Part shown: one piece after another, positions 54,201 through 63,200 of the stretch
Position numbering within the stretch: position 1 is the stretch's first letter
How the letters are laid out: every line of letters begins with the position of its first letter
Assembly: GCA_002373375.1 (NCBI GenBank)
Contig: DFLE01000001.1
Span: 1 to 64,000 of the forward strand
DNA from: Prevotellaceae bacterium UBA3627
Lineage (GTDB): Bacteria > Bacteroidota > Bacteroidia > Bacteroidales > Bacteroidaceae
Reading direction: 5' to 3'
DNA length: 64,000 bases
The notes under the pieces: model-generated
Seen by the model: only the letters and a program-made list of their open reading frames with translations
Database searches by the model: none
What the model was told of the DNA's origin: nothing
Program-made: the position numbers and the translations under genes

Positions 54201-57200
54201 TTCGTTTGATGCCTCATCAGTGTTGACCTTGAAGTATTGGTTGGACGCAGACTCTTTGAAGGAGAACAAGCAGGTGCGTTATGAGCTTGGCGAGAACAAG
54301 TTCTTCGAGAGAGGTGGTCAGACTGTGACGCTGATACCTGTATTCCGTTACAGCGGACTGCAGAATAACCTCAATACCCGTCGCTCTTCAGCCAATATGA
54401 CGTGGGACTTCCGTACAGGTTACGGAGCTCAGCCTATGACGCTGGGCAGCGAGAACGAGTATTACTACTCCACCCATTGTGACATCGAGGCGCGCGACGG
54501 CAGCAACCTCACCATCGACGTGCCGATAAAGATCAACACCACTGGGGCTAAGGTGGTTGACGTTGACGGCAACAAACTCACAAACGAGCTGGTGGACTCA
54601 TGGATGTCTATCACCGAGGGCACCGTTATCGCCTTGCCTTCAGGTCAGAACGCACAGTTCACCCTTGCCACATACCAGCCTGTACTCCGTGGAGGCACCA
54701 CCATCAACGGACGTGAACCGGATAATATAGACGATGAGTACATCACTCGCAACAATGACGGCGCGTACCTCTATACATGGACGGTGCCGGAGGTTGACCT
54801 TGAGGCCACCCTCCGCATAGGTAACGACTTCTCTTACTATCAGTATCTCACCGCGCACCTGCCAAACGCGGAGTACCAGTACCTTAACTTTACCACCAAC
54901 AATGCGAGCATGGGTACGGTGTCTGTCTCCCCGGCAGGCATACAGAGCGCGCGTGGACAGGCTTACACCAATAACGCCACCGTAACTCTTACCGCCAACC
55001 GCAGCAAGTACTATGAGCTGAAATACTGGCAGGACGAGGAGGGCTACCGCTTCTACGTGCGCAACTGCGACTATGACGCCCAGACAGGCGACTACCTGCA
55101 TAAGGCAGGACAATATACCGATGAGGAGGGCAACGTGCTGGGTACCTTCGATGGTCGCAGAATCAACGACGTGCCTTACAAGTGGACATCTGACACACCG
55201 GACGACCTGCAGTTTGACATGACGAAATACATCTCCCTCACCGCACACTTCGGTCAGAAGAAGTCTTACTACGTTGACTTCTCGGCAGGCGGCGAGGCAG
55301 CCGGTCTGCCTCCTTACCAGCAGCATGTGGAGTGGGACGAGAAGTTCACCATGCCTGCACATAACCAGCACCTCTACATAGAGGGCTACACCCTCGACTA
55401 CTACACCGACCGTCAGGGCAACCTCTATAACTTCGGTGGGCAGTATCAGGTGACTGATGATATATCAGTTGACGGCGACCTGTTGCTGACACCTCACTTT
55501 ACGGCAAACACAGTGTCGCGCGGACAACTCGAGTCTGCCTCCACCATACAATGGCCGTTGTCATCGGCTCTCGGAGCTCCAGCCATATATTACCAGAACT
55601 CTATGGGTCTGACTGTTGACCAGCTCGATGTCAACGGCACCAAGATTGACCTGCCTCTCAACATTAACGGCAGCAGCGGCGCGGTGATGAACGCCGACCA
55701 GAGCAGCGTGGTGGCTGAGAGAAGCTGTACGGTCAACAAGAACGCCGTGTTCACACTCCCTGTAACGTCTAACTGCACCATTGAGTTGCACTCAGACGCG
55801 GGCGAGATAAAGAGCACCACCATCGCCGGCACATCTACATACACCACCAAGAGTAGCGACGGCAAGACGGTGACCCTCGACTATACGGGTGTCAACGCCG
55901 ATGAGCAGATAAAGTTCGCCGGTGATGGCGGCAGCCGCTTCACATATGTCAAGGTTACGTATAACCCCGTGGGCGGACAGCCGGAGCTTACTGACGTGAC
56001 GATAGACGGCGTGGCCGTCAGTCCTGCAGACCTCAACACGCTGAAGACTGACAACACTCTGAAGAAGAGCTACACACCTACCTACAGCGGCAACAATATG
56101 CCGGTAGTGGCGGCTACTACCACAAGTAACGGCACCACCGTCATAACACAGCCTACACCAGCCAACCCTGTCTCTACCATCTTGTTAAAGACAGCAGGTG
56201 GCGTGACGGTGGCAACCTATAACATAGCATTCAATGTCACGAGTACTACTGCTCCTACAGTGGGTGCGGTCACCGTGAATGGCAGCGATGCCAAGAACGT
56301 CACGGTCACTAATGCAGAGACAAAGGGTGTCATAGCCATCACGCTCGACCATGAGGCCGGCAGCGTGACCCTTGCCGACAACACAGGTCTGGGTCAGCAG
56401 ATGAAGGCTGTCACAGACGGCAACACGCTGAAGTTCTCTTACTGGGATTTGGAGTATGGCCATACGTACACCCTCACCATCCCTGCCGGCACGTTGAAGG
56501 ACGTGTACGGCAAGGCGTACGGACAGGCAGTGACCGTAACCTTCACCACCAAGGCAGAGCCAGACAATGTGCCGCATACGTTGTTCAACTTCGTGGTGAC
56601 ACATAAGCAGAGCTTCGACGGCAAGACACAGACAGCAGGGGAGCGCGAACAGGTACTCCCTGACGAAGTGCTCGCCAACCTCGATGCCAAAGGCATAGAG
56701 TACGGTACGCTTGACGAGGGCTTGGCAAAGGCCAATGCTGCCGGCGGTACAGACCGTTACTATATCTTCGTGCCTGACGGTGAGTATCAGATGCAAGGTA
56801 CGGAGACACTTAACGGCACCTTTGGCGACCATAAGGACAACGCAAGCAGCAAGCCGCAAGAGGCAAAGGCGATAACGGTCAACGACTACCATAACGGACA
56901 GTCTTATGTCAAGCGTGACAATGTGTCTGTCATAGGTCAGAGTCAGGACAGTACCATCATCTTCAGTGACCCATATATATATGGTATATCATATACTAAT
57001 ACGCTCGGCGTGACAGCCAAGAAGGAGAATGCGTATTTCCAGGACTTCACCGTCGAGAACCGCTACTCTCTGTTCCAGGTGGCTCAGAACCTCAGTAATC
57101 CTGGAGGACAGTCAGCCGCTGTCTATGACCGTGGTGTACACTCTATATGGAAGAATGTGACGATGAAGGGATATCAGGATACCTATGTGTCTGGATCTTG

Positions 57201-58806
57201 CACCTCGTCAACACTAGGTAAGTCTCCTGGTTTCTACCGCACGCACCGTTACTATGAGGACTGCTCCGTATGGGGTACGGTCGATTTCATCTGCGGTGGA
57301 GGCGATGACTGGTGGGAGCGTCCTACGATGGTGCTGCGTAAGCGTACTACTCCTAACAACATCGTGGCGGCAAGCCATGTGTCTAAATACACATCTACAT
57401 CCTACGTCGGCGCGGACTATCTCTATGATGAGCCGTGGGGATATGTGTTCAATAACGCGGTGGTAAGATGTGAGAGTGCCGAGGCTGCCGCACTGCAAGA
57501 CGGCAAGTATAACATCGGACGTTGCTGGCAGGGCTCGCCTAACCAGACGTTCCTCTACCCGGTATATGAGGCCATACCTACATCAGTGGGTTACACTGTC
57601 ATGTCCAAGAACCTCGTCTGCCGTATGCACGAGTACGGCTCCATGAATGCCGACGGTACTATAGCTGACCTTACAGGACGTACGCTACGTGCCGCTTCGC
57701 CAGCTGCAGGCTCCGACGACTGCATACTCACCGCCTCACAGGCTGCTGAATATACCCTGCACAACGTGCTGGGAGGAGACACGGGATATGACCCTACGGA
57801 ATACACCCGCCAGGTGGATATGGACAATGTCTCGCTGACCCCCTCTGACCAGGGCATAACGTGGAGCGGCAATGACAGGGCCCTATGCTACTTTATCTTC
57901 CGTCAGAACGAGGAGACAGGACAGTTCGAGTTCTTCGATATTTGTACTACTCCGGTCTATCAGCCTGACAGTACGCAGAACGGACGCGTGTTCTGTGTCC
58001 GTGCCGCCAACGAACGCGGCGGACTGGGAAAGCCGTCGAAGACCATCAAATATCGTATGCTGGGCGGCTATCTCCTCACGGTCAACCATGTGGCTGGTCT
58101 GGGAGAGGAGAGTGCCAACAAGGAAGAGTGGAAGGGCTGGAGTACTATCTGCCTGTCCGATAACGCACTGGTTCCGTCCGTCAGTGTCGATGATGACGGC
58201 ACCGATGGCGACGGCGACATCACTGTATATGGGGCGCAGGGAACCCTTGACGGCACTAACGTCATAAAACTGAGAAAAGTATCCTATCTCAGGGCCGGAT
58301 GCGGATACGTGGTACATGCCACCACAGGAGAAAAGTCAAAGAACTATATGTTCAGATATACATGGGACGCAGACCATGTCAGCCTTACCGAGAACGACAG
58401 CTACCTTGGCGGCAATCCTACGGACAAGGACGTGGCCGTAGGTACGGTCAACTGCTACACCATGGCATACAAGAAGACCATCAACCCCGACTGCGTGGGA
58501 TTCTATAAGTTCATCGGCGACGAGATACCTGCCCACAGGGCATATCTCACCGTTGAGACGCTTGCCGGCAAGGGCTTCGACTTCGACACGGCCGAGGCAA
58601 AGGGTATGCGCTTCCTCTTTGACGATGGCGATGAGGACTATTACATTGACTCCGATGCCGACGGCATCAGTACTGTCAATACCACGGCAGGTAACGGCGG
58701 TGACACCGTCTTTGACCTCAGCGGACGCAGGCTCGACCGCTCGCAGCTCCGTAGGGGAATGGTCTATGTCATTGGCGGAAAGAAAGTGCTGTGGCAGGGC
58801 GAATAG
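48292..58806 (+). CDS. Giant secreted pectin methylesterase (CE8) with T9SS-like tail
   Basis: This 3504-aa protein has an odd signal: MKTLRYILCY, then ~26 extra residues (IAARPQ to CARR), then the core LLALTVLAITMLLGS. Modules: BIG2-like strands (VATVSSAGVITIVDGG), Ig-like modules with Y(K/Q)WY, Bacteroides/InlB repeats, two FDF-W-type beta modules, a chitobiase C-terminal-like domain (about 1710-1800, YYTIDGTEPD) and a CE8 beta-helix (about 2760-3110). The active site is intact: Q2940, Q2962-D2963 (GYQDTY), D2998 (GTVDFICGGG) and R3077 (IGRCW), with the family's 22-residue spacing between the two glutamines. CE8 removes methyl esters from pectin. A GWSTICL module and the tail DLSGRRLDRSQLRRGM end the protein. 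It aligns with the preceding giant over much of the C-terminal half. Confidence 0.9.
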   Translation: MKTLRYILCYIAARPQCSLKNGAAASACESLACARRLLALTVLAITMLLGSGVEMWAATETTPVGTKDTDAVGTSYSISGGTYIAGAGSSYPFAEGNKGLKMRMQRGGIANVSTYSLTINVNSGYVITGMDSFLDMSNGEGAMKITGVYADGDYDHNLISEEFLAGTTPSSPTRMPSVFGFRAAKKLEIAVEQNGATGYQAIFFATFTYEKNTDFEMILNNTSGTLLTEEEINSLSEYNFGVTSAGERVSADDVSSVATVTGKYHNSHGSTGVSVTTTVAGPTRFTVGTCAYYNTTVINLKNGDDVIATARASEDYPLACWEQNHDNVVELYYYGTDAATLTLSGMSYCPYIKAERIAVSDLNVVAGKETIERPVNDTYTLTKGIDYTTSSTGAITYASSDESVATVSSAGVITIVDGGTATITLTQAATSDYPSKSLEFTVTGTFDGVLPIIDNDIAEAATVGTSVSKMFMLAARAASTYKWYVSTTNAYEGEAVSDADNDGSSYVFSRAVAGTYYVYCVLHNENGDTKSSICAVTVQDGVHTFDFTSWSNATKTNLSADTEAWKYKDVEAYKDAGAWTINVASGRWMANGTVIAETDNLVFDGPMTGDAYAVVFNQPKEGSSEFAGSQYLQPNQNYGFVIPNVRVGSVLSMMIESHNSIRTRGVNIHVGTDATGPCLTNTPAAQIKADSTAIYPWTAYDTPRYPSMTVTAASLVGTPYEGKDYVDLYVKPNAIIHIYNIDCDYNDFVVWKRALGFNNHGLTYALTKGIDYNTSSSAAITFTSSDPGVATVSSTGVITSVADGEAVITLRQAAHDGMPAIEKSITVTVDGTVYITYDKGETGAVGTLPANSTAERGSSITLPYQPNKLLYKTGCTLVGWNDGATDYAVGSAYPVTENVTLTPVFRANTKTLDALENNVTATWYFGKSNGAPSVAWEHSGNQYLVTQSDVEGETQDMPLIVNTDAGKFNNSGRTDQWAQVNGGTKFIIPAVSGMKIEFMNFFSKPSGTITDGSLSTDMTVSGLKMSYTYVGNASTVTVTVNEGGYGSGLIVTYPRLPKPEITGDLASSYTVRSGSPKTLKVEVSGATRYQWYKNTTASTTGATAISGATTATYTVAEPAEGEYYYLAATNSYGTVTSNITTLRITTHTFDFTVWSDDTKANLRAGSWANAGTTKPSSNWSDVELESTTTGPTDATRDNCFWQINTESGTLHADGKEISELKGLSFCNTVGRSLAIALDYPSTDLGTYHGGSYLWLGGKTGTDYFTIPAVKVGSVIKIGIESHKSSDARGITLKVNGTELKAPDGSSVPLPTTYVEQEWLVKGSGDEEYVNVIVHHTNGCHIYYIDCDMAGFSMLNTSYVVKTGESYLLESGTDYENISGAPVTYTSGNTDLTTISSDGLIRMLRGGTVTITAHQDANGIYSASDQTFTVSSTNAQLEVSAEPLSLVINDAKVKYQTVKVSLTGTDFTPYSTASLAVSGSSANITVAPTSFKVENDGTISQQFTVTYATDAVDNGGTLTLTFAAEDKTKSISLPYSRSVAYAGTALSDVTGYRQWDWSGASADVMSKSKDGQMAFADAEGTWPAGVTDAEGYYGGTQYLAGVGQYLSKTDGCFQGSELYFHNTVPGTIEVVFSNTGASERPYRYLNVNGVNTAFRSKAVDKVTSGLIKVPAGGVTIQGRFNDEEGDEITDSIGFGPQYLRIYKVTFSPNANAPVVTLNNDNATFTLATDDPDDVIYYTIDGTEPDAIDGIRYVPNLDDNQVDQGIHLDMNVTIKAIATNSKKNNSDVVSKTTKFKTYKMNVTAIPRAGGYVVFTPESENNSYTKGTKVAMRIVAKAGYGFTGWALTRGADAYSTEYTDTVVITSGTNERFIYFEKGPEGTVRYDVQHAIFMNRTFSDGTATPEDLSATKLINGVEETVLFGSVDKQANLYDYALLSAEDEMYEAIKGYDKFMSGGLTSTSIFVPGNYGLYCSFDASSVLTLKYWLDADSLKENKQVRYELGENKFFERGGQTVTLIPVFRYSGLQNNLNTRRSSANMTWDFRTGYGAQPMTLGSENEYYYSTHCDIEARDGSNLTIDVPIKINTTGAKVVDVDGNKLTNELVDSWMSITEGTVIALPSGQNAQFTLATYQPVLRGGTTINGREPDNIDDEYITRNNDGAYLYTWTVPEVDLEATLRIGNDFSYYQYLTAHLPNAEYQYLNFTTNNASMGTVSVSPAGIQSARGQAYTNNATVTLTANRSKYYELKYWQDEEGYRFYVRNCDYDAQTGDYLHKAGQYTDEEGNVLGTFDGRRINDVPYKWTSDTPDDLQFDMTKYISLTAHFGQKKSYYVDFSAGGEAAGLPPYQQHVEWDEKFTMPAHNQHLYIEGYTLDYYTDRQGNLYNFGGQYQVTDDISVDGDLLLTPHFTANTVSRGQLESASTIQWPLSSALGAPAIYYQNSMGLTVDQLDVNGTKIDLPLNINGSSGAVMNADQSSVVAERSCTVNKNAVFTLPVTSNCTIELHSDAGEIKSTTIAGTSTYTTKSSDGKTVTLDYTGVNADEQIKFAGDGGSRFTYVKVTYNPVGGQPELTDVTIDGVAVSPADLNTLKTDNTLKKSYTPTYSGNNMPVVAATTTSNGTTVITQPTPANPVSTILLKTAGGVTVATYNIAFNVTSTTAPTVGAVTVNGSDAKNVTVTNAETKGVIAITLDHEAGSVTLADNTGLGQQMKAVTDGNTLKFSYWDLEYGHTYTLTIPAGTLKDVYGKAYGQAVTVTFTTKAEPDNVPHTLFNFVVTHKQSFDGKTQTAGEREQVLPDEVLANLDAKGIEYGTLDEGLAKANAAGGTDRYYIFVPDGEYQMQGTETLNGTFGDHKDNASSKPQEAKAITVNDYHNGQSYVKRDNVSVIGQSQDSTIIFSDPYIYGISYTNTLGVTAKKENAYFQDFTVENRYSLFQVAQNLSNPGGQSAAVYDRGVHSIWKNVTMKGYQDTYVSGSCTSSTLGKSPGFYRTHRYYEDCSVWGTVDFICGGGDDWWERPTMVLRKRTTPNNIVAASHVSKYTSTSYVGADYLYDEPWGYVFNNAVVRCESAEAAALQDGKYNIGRCWQGSPNQTFLYPVYEAIPTSVGYTVMSKNLVCRMHEYGSMNADGTIADLTGRTLRAASPAAGSDDCILTASQAAEYTLHNVLGGDTGYDPTEYTRQVDMDNVSLTPSDQGITWSGNDRALCYFIFRQNEETGQFEFFDICTTPVYQPDSTQNGRVFCVRAANERGGLGKPSKTIKYRMLGGYLLTVNHVAGLGEESANKEEWKGWSTICLSDNALVPSVSVDDDGTDGDGDITVYGAQGTLDGTNVIKLRKVSYLRAGCGYVVHATTGEKSKNYMFRYTWDADHVSLTENDSYLGGNPTDKDVAVGTVNCYTMAYKKTINPDCVGFYKFIGDEIPAHRAYLTVETLAGKGFDFDTAEAKGMRFLFDDGDEDYYIDSDADGISTVNTTAGNGGDTVFDLSGRRLDRSQLRRGMVYVIGGKKVLWQGE
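48321..48341. repeat. Palindrome inside the signal-peptide coding region
   Basis: Arm CATTGCGGC and its perfect complement are separated by AAG. It lies at the start of the apparent ~26-codon insertion in the signal peptide of the second giant. Confidence 0.7.
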
Positions 58807-58825
58807 TGATTAAATAATGTCAGAT

Positions 58826-58867
58826 AACAAAATGTCAGCAAGACTACGGTTTTGCTGACATTTTGTT
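58826..58867 (+). terminator. Terminator of the second giant gene
   Basis: A 16-bp perfect stem (arm AACAAAATGTCAGCAA) with a 10-nt loop. The right arm ends TTTTGTTGTTTATT. Confidence 0.85.
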
Positions 58868-58928
58868 GTTTATTCACCTCTTTTGCTGACGCTAAAACTT
58901 AATAAGTGTTAAATACAGAAGGGACTCG

Positions 58929-59021
58929 TGAAAGCTATGCTTTTACCGTGTAAAAGCTATCGAATGACGTTGTAAAAGCTATGCTTTCACAGTGTGAAAG
59001 CATAGCTTTTACAACGTCATT
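58929..59021. repeat. 22-bp repeat array with a 59-bp perfect palindrome
   Basis: Units begin at 58929, 58951, 58973 and 58995 (22-bp period) and match those at 20671. The last unit is in inverted orientation, so 58963-58991 and 58993-59021 are exact reverse complements (29-bp arms, one central base). Confidence 0.9.
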
Positions 59022-59384
59022 TGCCCACCTCTGTTTTTTGCCTGTTTTCCATGTGAGTTATCACAGCAATGAGTCGTCGCTTTTTTGAACAAGAATAATA
59101 ATCGTCTCAACTTTCGCAAGTCCTGAATTTCAGATAATGAGTGTCGCTTTGTGACAGGAATCTCACATATTTATAATTTCTGATTAATTCTTTGCAAGCA
59201 AAGCGTCACAAGTGCCGAGCGCATGTTTAATTTCTGATAATTCATGTTCAAAATTATATTCGTTTTTCTAACATGTAATTACCATGAATGTCCACGAATT
59301 TTTCATTAATTAATTCTTTCTGTAGATTATAATTTCAAAATAATTCTTCTTAATAATTCTATTTAATAATTAGTGAAATCCGTG

Positions 59385-60003
59385 TCATCCGTTTTAATCC
59401 GTTGTTAAGATTAATCCCAGTAATCCCTGTAATCTGTGGTCGTATTATCCGTATAATCTGTATAATTAGTTTTAATCCGTTGTCAAAAAAAAATCCTGTA
59501 ATCCCTGTAATCTGTGGTCGTATTATCCGTATAATCTGTATAATTGTTTTTAATTCGTTGTTGAAAATAAATCAAATAAATCCCTGTAATCTGTGGTCGT
59601 ATTATCCGTATAATCCGTATAATTGTTTTTAATCTGTTGTTGAAAAGAAATCAAATAAATCCCAGTAATCTGTGGTCGTATTATCCGTATAATCCGTATA
59701 ATTGGTTTTAATCCGTTGTTGAAAAGAAATCAAATAAATCCCAGTAATCTGTGGTCGTATTATCCGTATAATCTGTATAATTGGTTTTAATCCGTTGTTG
59801 AAAAGAAATCAAATTAATCCTTGTAATCAGTGGTCGTATTATCCGTATAATCTGTATAATTGGTTTTAATCCGTTGTTGAAAAAAATCAAATTAATCCCT
59901 GTAATCTGTGGTCGTATATCCGTACAATCCGTCTTAATCCGTTGTCAAAAAAAAATCCTGTAATCCCAGTAATCTGTGGTCGTATTATCCGTATAATCCG
60001 TTG
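59385..60003. repeat. Minisatellite, eight units of ~79 bp
   Basis: GTGGTCG recurs at 59436, 59514, 59593, 59672, 59751, 59830, 59908 and 59976. Spacings are 78, 79, 79, 79, 79, 78 and 68. Each unit contains TAATCTGTGGTCGTATTAT, TATAATCTGTATAATTG and TTTTAATCCGTTGTTGAAA or close variants. Confidence 0.92.
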
Positions 60004-60064
60004 TCGGCTTTGTTAATGATAATGTGAAATAAAGTTAAAACACACATTTATTCAGTTAAAAATT

Positions 60065-60095
60065 TTTGAGAGTAGGTGAAAAAGTACTAATTTTG
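60065..60095 (+). promoter_or_regulatory. Promoter of the GLUG-repeat giant gene
   Basis: TTTG (60065-60068), a 19-base spacer and TAATTTTG (60088-60095), an exact consensus. The predicted leader is about 105 nt. Confidence 0.75.
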
Positions 60096-60206
60096 TAGTT
60101 TGATGAATGGCATCATTATGTCCTTTCGTCAGATATTTCCGTGCAATAGCATGAAAACACGGTACAATTGAACATGATTAGAAAAATAATAAACCTAAAT
60201 AAGTAT

Positions 60207-63200
60207 ATGGGAATTAAAAGGATTTCTGTTACATTACAACGTTTCGTGATGTTCATGGCGCTCGTGGCAGCGTATGCGTTGAACGTCTCTGCCGACAGTT
60301 GGGCTGACCATGCCCCGGCCTCACTTAGTGATGCCCGTATATCAGGCTCAGGAACGGCTGGTGATCCGTACATCATCTCCAATAAGGAGCAGATGGCGTA
60401 CTTCGGCAAAGTGATGGGAGGCAACAGCCAGTACTGGAAGCTTGGTGCGGATTCCATCAATCTTTCGGGACATGACTGGACCTTCGGCTCGGAGTACTGG
60501 CCAGTGATTTTCTCCGGTCATTTTGACGGCGGCGGATACACCATCATCGGCGTTAACATGGTGGTGCCTGACGACCACTGCTTCTCTGGTTTCTTCTGCG
60601 CCCTCTCAGGCTCAGTGGAGAACGTGGAACTGGCGTCGCCGGCTCTCACCTTGAAGAAGGTAAACTGGCCGCCTGATGACTACAGCTACCGTTCCAGCGG
60701 CACGCTGGTGGGCGTGGTGCTCAGCGGCGGCTCGGTGAAGAAGTGTAAGGTAACATCTCCTACAATTACCATGACAGACACTCCCTCACAATATCAGAAA
60801 CCGTTCGGACTGGGCGGTATGATAGGATCGGTGCGCGGCTCTGGCTCTGTCACCAACTGTAAGGTTGAAGGCGGAAGCATAACAGACGCGTCTAATCTGG
60901 TTCTCGATCAGACTAGTCTGTATGTGGGCGGACTATGCGGCGATATTGACGCGGTGTCCAGCCTCAGTGACTGTGTTGTCAAGGATATGACCATCACGCT
61001 GGATCAGGTTGAGTCGTATAGCGAGACGCAGGTCGTCTTCGCTGTCGGCGGCGTGGTCGGTAATGTGATGAAGCCGGCCACCAATATGCCGGAGCGTATC
61101 CTTGCCTGGGGATGTAAAATCAATGCCCCCAAGGCTATGGTGGGACCAGTGGCGGGCGTGTTCCGCAGAAGTCATGAGACCATTGACAAAAACGTAATAA
61201 CCGACGACTACTCAGGTGAGGGTGACAAGAGTCTCTCTGACGCATCCAAGACAAGCACCTGGATGTATAACGGCTATAAACTGGCTGTTGACGAGAATAG
61301 TTCGATATTCAGTTCATTCAGTAAGAACTACACCGCTTCGCTTACTGATGGATACCTCGACGTTGGAAATGCCGTGCAGACATTGCCCAAGCAGAACCGC
61401 GTGAACAGCAGTTCGCGAAACTCGCATACTGTGCTCTGGTACACCTCTAACAGAGGTCGTGGCACATCCAACAACAACAATCAGGACATTGCGCCGACCT
61501 TTGAGAACTGGGCATGGATTCCTGACGGATATAAATATTTCGCACAAGGTTACAACGTAGGTTCTTACGTTGACAGCACTCAGGCGAAGGATTTCTTCGA
61601 GAGTGTGGGCAACGTGGAGAAGCCATGTCAGCTTACGCTCGTTGACGAGAATGAGGGACTCCGTGGCGAGGTGCCACATACCCTGAAGCTCACCGTCGTT
61701 GACGGAGCCAAAACTGTCAGCGGCACGGGTGCCGACAAGCTCACGTGGACGTGGGCTGTTGGCGGTGTGGAGAAAGCCACGGGGCAGACTTACACCCTCG
61801 ACGTCACGTCGTCCTACACCGCAGACTCAACGGTTCTTGTCACAGCCTCTGACGGTACCATGGTGTCATATACCATACCGAGGGCCTTCTTGCGTACCAA
61901 GGACGGCACGGACCTGAAGCGAGGCGAGCAGACAAACCCTTATGTCATAGGCAATGAGAAGGAGCTGAGGCTGTGGTCAGAGCTGTCTCGCACCATGGGG
62001 CAGTTTGACAACTACTATGAGAACGGCGTGGTGAAGCAGGACAAGGTCAGTGACTTCAACAAGGCCTACTTCGAGCTTGACGCCAACATCGACATGGAAG
62101 TGAGAAGCATGACAGGTGTGACAGACGGTTACTCCGGCTCATCGGACGCTCTTTATGCGGAGCGCCACGGCTTCAACCATAATGATGACTTCCTGCCTAT
62201 CTGCGGATTAACCTCAGAGGACATATATGACGTCGCTCACACTTTCCGCGGTACCTTTGACGGTCAGGGACACGTCATCAAGAACCTCCACCAGATATGG
62301 CGCGGAGGCACGCTTGATTTCTATTACGACGAGCAGGCCACACAGTCATGGGGACTCTTCGGCGTTGTGAGCGGCGGCACCATCAAGAACCTTATCATCG
62401 ATGGTGCGAAACTGGAGCACGACGTGTATAACGGCTCGTTCTTCTATGAGGAGGCCATGCATACACAACCTCAGAATAATGATAATGTAACCAAGAACAA
62501 TAACCCGAGAGGTACGAATGTGGCTGTGGGTGTCGTTGCGGGTATGATTACCGCCGGCTCTGTCATACGCGATGTGGATGTCAGGAACAGCGCCATCTAC
62601 GCCTCTAACGTTGATCCTACCTGTTGCCAGCCTGGCTCGGTTTGGAAACAGATTATAATCATCCGTCGTAACTTCGGATGGGGACTCTATGTCGGTGGTA
62701 TCGTAGGTCGTGTACAGAGCTCGTATGACGGCTCTATGCTCAGTGACCTCGGACACAGCACGAAGATACATTATGTGTCTTCTGATGTTGACATTGATAT
62801 TATGCCGATACGTATCAACTATCAGATGAATAACAATACCACGGCATACCCGAAGCGTATGCACTTCAACACGGGTGGTATTGTGGGTTCTATGCACTCT
62901 ACTGGTAACTACACCACTATACCGTGGCCGGAGCACTCTTTCTACACAGGACTGATACGTACCATGCACGGCACGGCGAGTCCGTCATTCGGCTATGTGT
63001 CTTACAACACCATAGCTGCGGAGGCTAACTATGGTGATTTCCATAATCACTATGTAGGTTACCCGGGTGTGCTTACCACCTCTTATTATAACAACCTCTA
63101 CTTCCGCGACTGTTACAGTGACGAGAATGCGGACAATGTAAACCACTTCAACTGGAAGACTACGCCGCAGTATGCTCATGAGGTAGCGGTGCCTACGGCA

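Larger units (their letters stand above)
58807..60206. other. 1.4-kb gene-free region rich in repeats
   Basis: It contains the terminator of the second giant, the second array of the 22-bp repeat with a 59-bp perfect palindrome, an A+T-rich stretch (59030-59385) in which I see nothing definite, the ~79-bp minisatellite and a promoter for the next gene. Short ORFs here are read-through of the minisatellite. Confidence 0.7.

Noticed and set aside
54640..56892. Long antisense open frames inside the giant genes
   Set aside because: They are complementary shadows of G+C-rich coding sequence, lack start signals and contain no recognisable domains.
59402..59632. A 76-codon open frame across the minisatellite
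   Set aside because: It is a translation of the 79-bp repeat, rich in Ile, Cys and Asn with no start signal, and is not maintained through all units.
59385..60003. Possible CRISPR array from ~79-bp periodicity
   Set aside because: The sequences between the conserved cores are themselves conserved, so there are no spacers.
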